This document shows positions 59,174-64,000 of a stretch of DNA of 64,000 bases, one piece after another (the stretch's first letter is position 1; each line of letters begins with the position of its first letter). Position numbers and translations under genes: made by a program. This stretch comes from Planctomycetota bacterium (GTDB taxonomy: Bacteria; Planctomycetota; UBA1135; UBA2386): NCBI GenBank assembly GCA_028281765.1, contig JANQJF010000087.1, forward strand, positions 124,001 through 188,000. The letters are read 5' to 3'. The notes below the pieces were generated by a model, which did no database searches, was not told where the DNA came from, and saw only the letters and a program-made list of their open reading frames with translations.

Positions 59174-62100
59174 ATGACGCACACCACCGCGCTCCTGCGA
59201 TTCGCTCTCACGTGTTGCCTCCTGGTGGCGGCGCCGGCCCACGCGCAGCGTCCGCCGGAGTTCCGGGCCCGGCAGGACGCGTCGACTGGTTCGATTCGCG
59301 TGTACCGCGCCGACTCTGCCGAACCGATCCTCACGCAAGAGGCCGAGCCGGGCTTCCGACCGTTCTTGCATCCGATCGTCGCACCGGACGGCGACGGAGT
59401 CTTGACCCAGAGCAGCCCGGATCACCACCGGCATCAGACCGGACTGTACTTCGGCTTCACGCGGCTCAACGGCCGCGACTACTTCCACAATCCCGGTGCG
59501 GGTTATTGGCGTCGCCGGGCGTCCGAGGTGAAGACCGCGGACGGAGAATCCATCGCGTGGCGTACCGAGTACGACATGCTCGACGAGGCGGGCGAGTCCG
59601 TTCTGCGAGAGGCGCAGGAGTGGTCGATGCGAGAACGGGACGGTCGGTTCGTTCTCGACCTCGTCTGGAGGGGCACGGCCAACGTCGACGTCACGATCGG
59701 CAAGTACGACTACGGCGGGCTGTTCCTGCGCATGCCTTGGAAGCCCGGCATCGCCGGCGCCGTGACCAACGCCGCGCGGCAGATCGATGCGGCCGCCGAA
59801 GGACAGCCGGCGCCCTGGATCGACGTCGGTATGGCGATCGACGGTCGCGAGGATCACGGCCATATTGCCATCTTCGATCACCACGAGAACGCGGGGTTCC
59901 CGCAGCGATGGCGCGTGGACGGCCAGCTCGGTGTCGGTCCCGTGCGTGCGCGAACCGGCGACTGGACGATCCCGCAGGGCGAGACCGCGACGATTCGGCA
60001 CCGGTTCGTCGTCTACACCGGCGCGTTCGACAGCCTGGGGATCACCGAGGCGTGGAAGGAGTACACGGGCCGCGACTACACCTGGAGCCTTTGGGGCATC
60101 GCGCGTGAGGAAGGGAAGCGTGCGAAGTTCTTGTCGCCGCGCGAAGCCGTCGACGCGATGACAGTCACTCCGGGATTCGAGGTCAACGCGTGGGCGTCGG
60201 AGCCGATGCTCACGCAGCCGATGGCGTTCTGCTGGGACGACCGTGGGCGGATGTGGATCGCCGAGAACCGCGACTACGAATCGCGCGGCAAGGGCTTCGC
60301 CAACTCGGGCGACAGCCGCATCCTGATCCTGGAGGACACCGACCGGGATGGCGTCGCCGACACGCGCAAGGTGTTCTTGACCGGCGTGCCGTTTCCCACC
60401 GCTGTTGCTGTCGGCATGGGCGGGCTCTGGCTCGGCGCGCCGCCGAACCTGTTGTTCGTGCCGGACGCGGATGGTGACGACGTCGCGGATCGCGACGCGA
60501 TCGAAGTGCGGCTGACCGGCTGGGGGATCCGCGACCGACACGAGACTCTCAACAGTCTGCACTGGGGGCCCGACGGATGGCTCTACGGCTGCCAGGGTTT
60601 CGCGACGCCATCGTTGGTCGGCAAGCCGGCTGGAGACGGTCGGCTACCGCGAGCGAAGAGAGCATTCCCCAAAGATCTGCCGCTGCGCGGGGAGGGCACT
60701 CCGATCAACGGCGGCGTGTGGCGGTACCACCCGACCAAGGACCGCTTTGAGGTCGTCGCGCACGGCTTCAGCAATCCGTGGGGCATCGACTACGACGCGA
60801 AGGGACAGCTGTTCATCACGGCGTGCGTGATCCCGCATCTGTGGCACATCGTGCCCGGTGGGATCTACCATCGGCAGGGTGGACGGCACTTCAATCCGTA
60901 CGTCTACGACGACCTGAAGACGATCGTCGACCACACGCACCGGTCGGCCCACGGCGGTGCGCGCGTGTACCTGTCGGATGCGTTCCCGCGCGAGTATCAC
61001 GGGCAGCTGTTCATGGCGAACATGCACGAGCACGCGGTGCTCGCGGACGTGCTCGAGCCGGTCGGGTCGAGTTTCGTGGCGCACCACGGTTCGGACTTCC
61101 TGCATGCGAACAACGCGCAGTGGATCGGCTTCAGTGTCGAGATCGGCCCTGGTGGAGATCTGTTCGTGCTCGACTGGCACGACGCGGACATCTGCGGCAC
61201 GTCCGTGCTCAACAAGGACACTGGTCGGATCTTCCGAATCGCCCCGACACACTCGAATTCGAACGACTGGCCAGGGCGCTACGGTGATCTCGCCGCGCTC
61301 GGCGATGCGGAGTTGGTGCAGTTGCAGCGCAGCGCGAGCGCCTGGCACGCGCGGCGAGCGCGTGTGATCCTGCAGGGCCGCGCCGCGGCCGGCGTTCTGG
61401 GTGGTGAGACGCACGCCGCGTTGCGACAGATGTTCGAGACCGACTCGAACGCCGACTGGCGGCTTCGTGCGCTGTGGGCGTTGCACGTCACCGGTGGCGC
61501 GACCGAGTCGCTGCTGGCAGAGTCGCTCGGTGATCGCGATCCTCACGTGCGTGCGTGGGCGATCCAGCTACTGTGCGAGGACGAGGCGCCGCGCGCGGTT
61601 CTGGCACGCTTCGCGGAGCTGGCTCGCGAGGATCCTTCCCCGGTGGTGCGGCTCTACCTGGCCGCGGCGCTACAGCGCATCGACCACGCCGCGCGCTGGC
61701 CGATCGCACGAGCGCTCGTCGCGCGAGGCGGGGATGCGGACGATCACAACATCCCGAAGATGGTGTGGTTCGGCATCGAACCATGTGTGCCCGGGGATCC
61801 GGCGCGCGCGTTGGAGTTGGCGGTCGAGAGCGAGCTGCCGGGGATCGCGAAGAAGGTCGCGCGTCGTCTGACAGCTGCCGAGCGCGTCGAGGCCCTGGTG
61901 GGTGTGATCGCGCAACCGTCCCGTGCACGTCGCGACTTGCTCACTGGACTGTGCGACGAGCTGGCTGCGCGCAAAGACCCGCGGCCGCCGGAGAACTGGG
62001 CTTCGGCGCACGCGGCGCTCCTCGACGACACGGCCGTCGGGCCACTGGTCGCGGAAATCGCGCAGCGCTTCGGCGACCGGACCGCGGTGCGGCAGCTGCT

Positions 62101-62998
62101 CGCGACGATCGAGGATCGTGGGGCTGCACCCGTCGATCGGACTCGGGCGGTACGCGTGCTGGCGAACGCGCGTGATGCCGAACTGCGCGGCAAGCTGCCG
62201 GGCCTTCTCGATGACGCCGCGTTGCGCGCTGAGGCGATTCGCGCGGTTGCGGCCTACGACGACGCGGAACTCGTGGACCTGTTGTTGTCGCGGTACGCAC
62301 AGTGGAGCGAGGCCGACCGCCTGACCGTCGTGCAGACGCTGGCTGCCCGCCCAGGCTACGGCCGGCGCCTGACGGATGCGATCCGCGACGGCGCGGTGCC
62401 CAAACGCGACGTCCCGGCGTACGTGGCTCGCCAACTGCGGCGTGTCGTCGGTGCGGGCTTCGTCGACGTGTGGGGGCCCGTCGACCAGCTCGAGGACGAT
62501 CAGGCTGCGGCGTTTCGGAAGTACCGCGCGCTGCTGACCGACGACGCGGTCGCGCGCGCCGATCCGCGACGGGGCCGCGCTGTCTTCGGCCGTGCGTGTG
62601 CGGCGTGCCATCGCATGTACGGAGAGGGCGCCGACATCGGTCCCGACATCACCGGTTCGAACCGCGCGGATCTCGACTACATCCTCAGCAACATCCTCGC
62701 CCCGAGCGAGGAGATTCAAGAGGGCTACGAGCTGGTTCTGATCACGACGCGCGACGGACGCACGTGGGCCGGCAACCTCGCGACCGAAGACGAACGCCAG
62801 GTGACGCTGCGCGTTGTCGGCTCTGAAGAAGCCGTCGTCGTGCCGAAGTCCGAGATCCGGTCGCGCGACGTCGCTCCGGTGTCGATCATGCCACCGGGGC
62901 TGCTGAGCACGCTCACGGACGCGGAGGTCTTGGATCTGATGGCGTTCCTGCGCACGACGAGTCAGGTGGAGTTGCCGGATGGGGGTGAGGGGAAGTAG
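59174..62998 (+). CDS. Fusion of DUF6807-like domain, PVC-type dehydrogenase, HEAT repeats and cytochrome c
   Basis: This 1274-residue protein has a signal peptide ending at PAHAQ. Domains in order are a DUF6807-like (PmoA-family) beta-domain (about 25-330; LHPIVAPDGDGVLTQSSPDHHRHQ in overview, FTRLNGRDYFHN), a PVC-type membrane-bound dehydrogenase or glucose/sorbosone-like beta-propeller (about 350-720; FCWDDRGRMWIAENRDYE, GHGFSNPWGIDYD-like strands), HEAT repeats (about 750-1100; LRALWALHVTGG, VRAWAIQLLCED), and a haem c domain with CAACH (Cys1142, Cys1145, His1146) ending in MAFLRTT. Such proteins are thought to oxidise sugars or alcohols in the periplasm and pass electrons to cytochromes; the substrate is unknown. 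Confidence 0.9.
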   Translation: MTHTTALLRFALTCCLLVAAPAHAQRPPEFRARQDASTGSIRVYRADSAEPILTQEAEPGFRPFLHPIVAPDGDGVLTQSSPDHHRHQTGLYFGFTRLNGRDYFHNPGAGYWRRRASEVKTADGESIAWRTEYDMLDEAGESVLREAQEWSMRERDGRFVLDLVWRGTANVDVTIGKYDYGGLFLRMPWKPGIAGAVTNAARQIDAAAEGQPAPWIDVGMAIDGREDHGHIAIFDHHENAGFPQRWRVDGQLGVGPVRARTGDWTIPQGETATIRHRFVVYTGAFDSLGITEAWKEYTGRDYTWSLWGIAREEGKRAKFLSPREAVDAMTVTPGFEVNAWASEPMLTQPMAFCWDDRGRMWIAENRDYESRGKGFANSGDSRILILEDTDRDGVADTRKVFLTGVPFPTAVAVGMGGLWLGAPPNLLFVPDADGDDVADRDAIEVRLTGWGIRDRHETLNSLHWGPDGWLYGCQGFATPSLVGKPAGDGRLPRAKRAFPKDLPLRGEGTPINGGVWRYHPTKDRFEVVAHGFSNPWGIDYDAKGQLFITACVIPHLWHIVPGGIYHRQGGRHFNPYVYDDLKTIVDHTHRSAHGGARVYLSDAFPREYHGQLFMANMHEHAVLADVLEPVGSSFVAHHGSDFLHANNAQWIGFSVEIGPGGDLFVLDWHDADICGTSVLNKDTGRIFRIAPTHSNSNDWPGRYGDLAALGDAELVQLQRSASAWHARRARVILQGRAAAGVLGGETHAALRQMFETDSNADWRLRALWALHVTGGATESLLAESLGDRDPHVRAWAIQLLCEDEAPRAVLARFAELAREDPSPVVRLYLAAALQRIDHAARWPIARALVARGGDADDHNIPKMVWFGIEPCVPGDPARALELAVESELPGIAKKVARRLTAAERVEALVGVIAQPSRARRDLLTGLCDELAARKDPRPPENWASAHAALLDDTAVGPLVAEIAQRFGDRTAVRQLLATIEDRGAAPVDRTRAVRVLANARDAELRGKLPGLLDDAALRAEAIRAVAAYDDAELVDLLLSRYAQWSEADRLTVVQTLAARPGYGRRLTDAIRDGAVPKRDVPAYVARQLRRVVGAGFVDVWGPVDQLEDDQAAAFRKYRALLTDDAVARADPRRGRAVFGRACAACHRMYGEGADIGPDITGSNRADLDYILSNILAPSEEIQEGYELVLITTRDGRTWAGNLATEDERQVTLRVVGSEEAVVVPKSEIRSRDVAPVSIMPPGLLSTLTDAEVLDLMAFLRTTSQVELPDGGEGK

Positions 62999-63008
62999 CG
63001 GTGTCGCG

Positions 63009-64000
63009 TCACTGCATCAACCATCGCGGCTTGGCGTCGCCCTCGGTGATCGTCCAAGTCGTCTCCCAGTCGTCATCGCCGGCGTACGCCCCGCAGCGGA
63101 CACGGTACGACCCCGGGTAGATCGCGAGTGTCGACGGTTGCCACAAGCCGTCGACGTAGTGGACCTGCGAGTACGACCGCGCCCGGCCATCGGCCGTGCG
63201 CACGCTCAGCGTCAGCACCGTGTCCTGTGCGACGTGCGGCGCGACTCGGATCGGAATCGACAATGCCGGCGGAACCTCGATCGTCACGGTGGTTTTCGAC
63301 GCCTTCGGGGTCACGCGCTTGCGGAAGTTCCGGCATCCGTAGCTCGTCACGAGTTCGACTTCCTGGCCCGGCAGGCGTTCGACGCGGGTGTCGCCGTTCG
63401 GCAGTCGCTCGATCCTCGCACCGACGTTGCGATCGTAGACCCCGACCTCGGCGTCGATGCGCGCGCCGGACTCATCGACGACCTTGGCGATTACGTGGTA
63501 GCCCCGCTCGAGGTGGAACACGGGGGTCGTCCCGCCTTCGACGAGTCGAATCTCGTGCGTCGATACCGCGTGATCGGCGGCTTCGATTCGAAACGGAACA
63601 GTGTCGCCGGTCGCGCGCAAGCGGAAGCGAACGCGACCCGCGGCGTTGGTGCGGCCGCGTGGCGTATGGATTGATGAGCCGCGCCGGTGTTCTCCGCCGA
63701 CCGTGACGTGGACCTTGGGCGCGGGCTCACCGTTCGCGGTCAGGATCTTCGCATCGATGCGGCAGAGCGGGACGGTCGGACGGAGGTCCACCGCGAGCGT
63801 CTCTCCGAGCGCCGGCGTCGTCACTTCGGCCTCGGCCAGGACGCGACCGCCCTTGTCGAGGACCGTGAACGTGACACTCTGGTTCGGGATCAACGACGCT
63901 ATCGCGAACGTGCCGTTGTCGTCGAAGCGCGCCTTGCGCGTACTCCGCGTGGAGTGCTTGCGGTTGTCGCCGCTCGAGAAGCGGCCCGATCCTGCGTGCC
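63009..64000 (-). CDS. Protein with carboxypeptidase-regulatory-like domains, N-terminal end missing
   Basis: The open frame runs off the right edge and ends at 63009, giving at least 330 residues. It shows repeated beta-sandwich units of carboxypeptidase-regulatory type (RKARFDDNGTFAIASLIPNQ, RIDAKILTANGEPAPKVHVTVGG with GRTNAAGRVRFRLRATG, and VIAKVVDESGARIDAEVGVYD). A third, more divergent beta region closes the protein. It faces the cytochrome fusion gene with only 10 bases between stops. Such domain strings occur in exported or outer-membrane proteins. No function can be given without the missing N-terminus. Confidence 0.72.
   Translation of the reverse strand, partial: HAGSGRFSSGDNRKHSTRSTRKARFDDNGTFAIASLIPNQSVTFTVLDKGGRVLAEAEVTTPALGETLAVDLRPTVPLCRIDAKILTANGEPAPKVHVTVGGEHRRGSSIHTPRGRTNAAGRVRFRLRATGDTVPFRIEAADHAVSTHEIRLVEGGTTPVFHLERGYHVIAKVVDESGARIDAEVGVYDRNVGARIERLPNGDTRVERLPGQEVELVTSYGCRNFRKRVTPKASKTTVTIEVPPALSIPIRVAPHVAQDTVLTLSVRTADGRARSYSQVHYVDGLWQPSTLAIYPGSYRVRCGAYAGDDDWETTWTITEGDAKPRWLMQ

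Overview
This window is high-GC bacterial chromosomal DNA that is densely coding on both strands. The gene set points to a planctomycete, probably one of the deep-branching large-genome lineages. The signs are a PVC-type haem-binding dehydrogenase fused to a DUF6807-like domain, a CotH-type spore-coat kinase, a sialate O-acetylesterase, a DUF1499 protein, large Ser/Thr kinases (one with a C-terminal sulfatase-modifying-factor-like domain and one with a DWG in place of DFG), ECF sigma factors and many long secreted proteins. No species is assigned. No tRNA, rRNA, CRISPR array, transposase or prophage was seen.

Layout. 1-1.3 kb: the end of a hopanoid-modification cluster (hpnA-like and hpnG-like). 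1.5-6.6 kb: a small Fis-type regulator, an M1 aminopeptidase, a membrane protein and an aminopeptidase P. 6.7-10.5 kb: tandem paralogous secreted metzincin metalloproteases with related upstream DNA. 10.8-14.5 kb: core genes, prfB with its programmed +1 frameshift, purH, a small unknown gene and a YggS-type PLP protein. 14.6-22.5 kb: an acidic lipoprotein with a 20-Asp tail, a HEAT protein, etfBA, a LamG lipoprotein and an SGNH hydrolase. 22.6-27.6 kb: a hybrid histidine kinase, then a three-gene unit of ECF sigma factor, multi-pass membrane protein and stand-alone FtsH-type (M41-like) peptidase domain. 27.7-35.3 kb: a zinc-ribbon protein, two secreted carbohydrate-active candidates, a small membrane-protein/XRE-regulator operon with an elaborate operator, an alcohol dehydrogenase, a lipoprotein and a beta-gamma-crystallin protein. 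35.3-47.7 kb: a Ser/Thr kinase, small membrane proteins, an Asp/Ala-exchanger-type transporter, secreted repeat proteins, a rhodanese lipoprotein with UGA at its catalytic cysteine position, a SnoaL-like lipoprotein, an FG-GAP protein, a dienelactone hydrolase and an MFS transporter. 47.8-64 kb: two envelope proteins and a kinase in one row, two DoxX-like proteins, an ECF sigma factor, a YheT-like hydrolase, CotH, DUF1499, the PVC cytochrome fusion, and a gene running off the right edge.

The strongest discovery candidates are: (1) a predicted selenocysteine-containing rhodanese lipoprotein (41649-42059, minus), where an in-frame TGA replaces the active-site Cys and is followed by a SECIS-like hairpin; (2) a C-terminal module of about 100-120 residues shared by several otherwise unrelated secreted proteins, possibly a lineage-specific sorting or anchoring domain; (3) the sigma factor / membrane protein / M41-like peptidase operon, which could be an undescribed signal-transduction unit; (4) nested and mutually exclusive inverted repeats between the second metzincin and prfB; (5) a layered palindromic operator over a good sigma70-type promoter; and (6) repeated -10-like hexamers 6-10 bases before start codons, suggesting widespread leaderless transcription.
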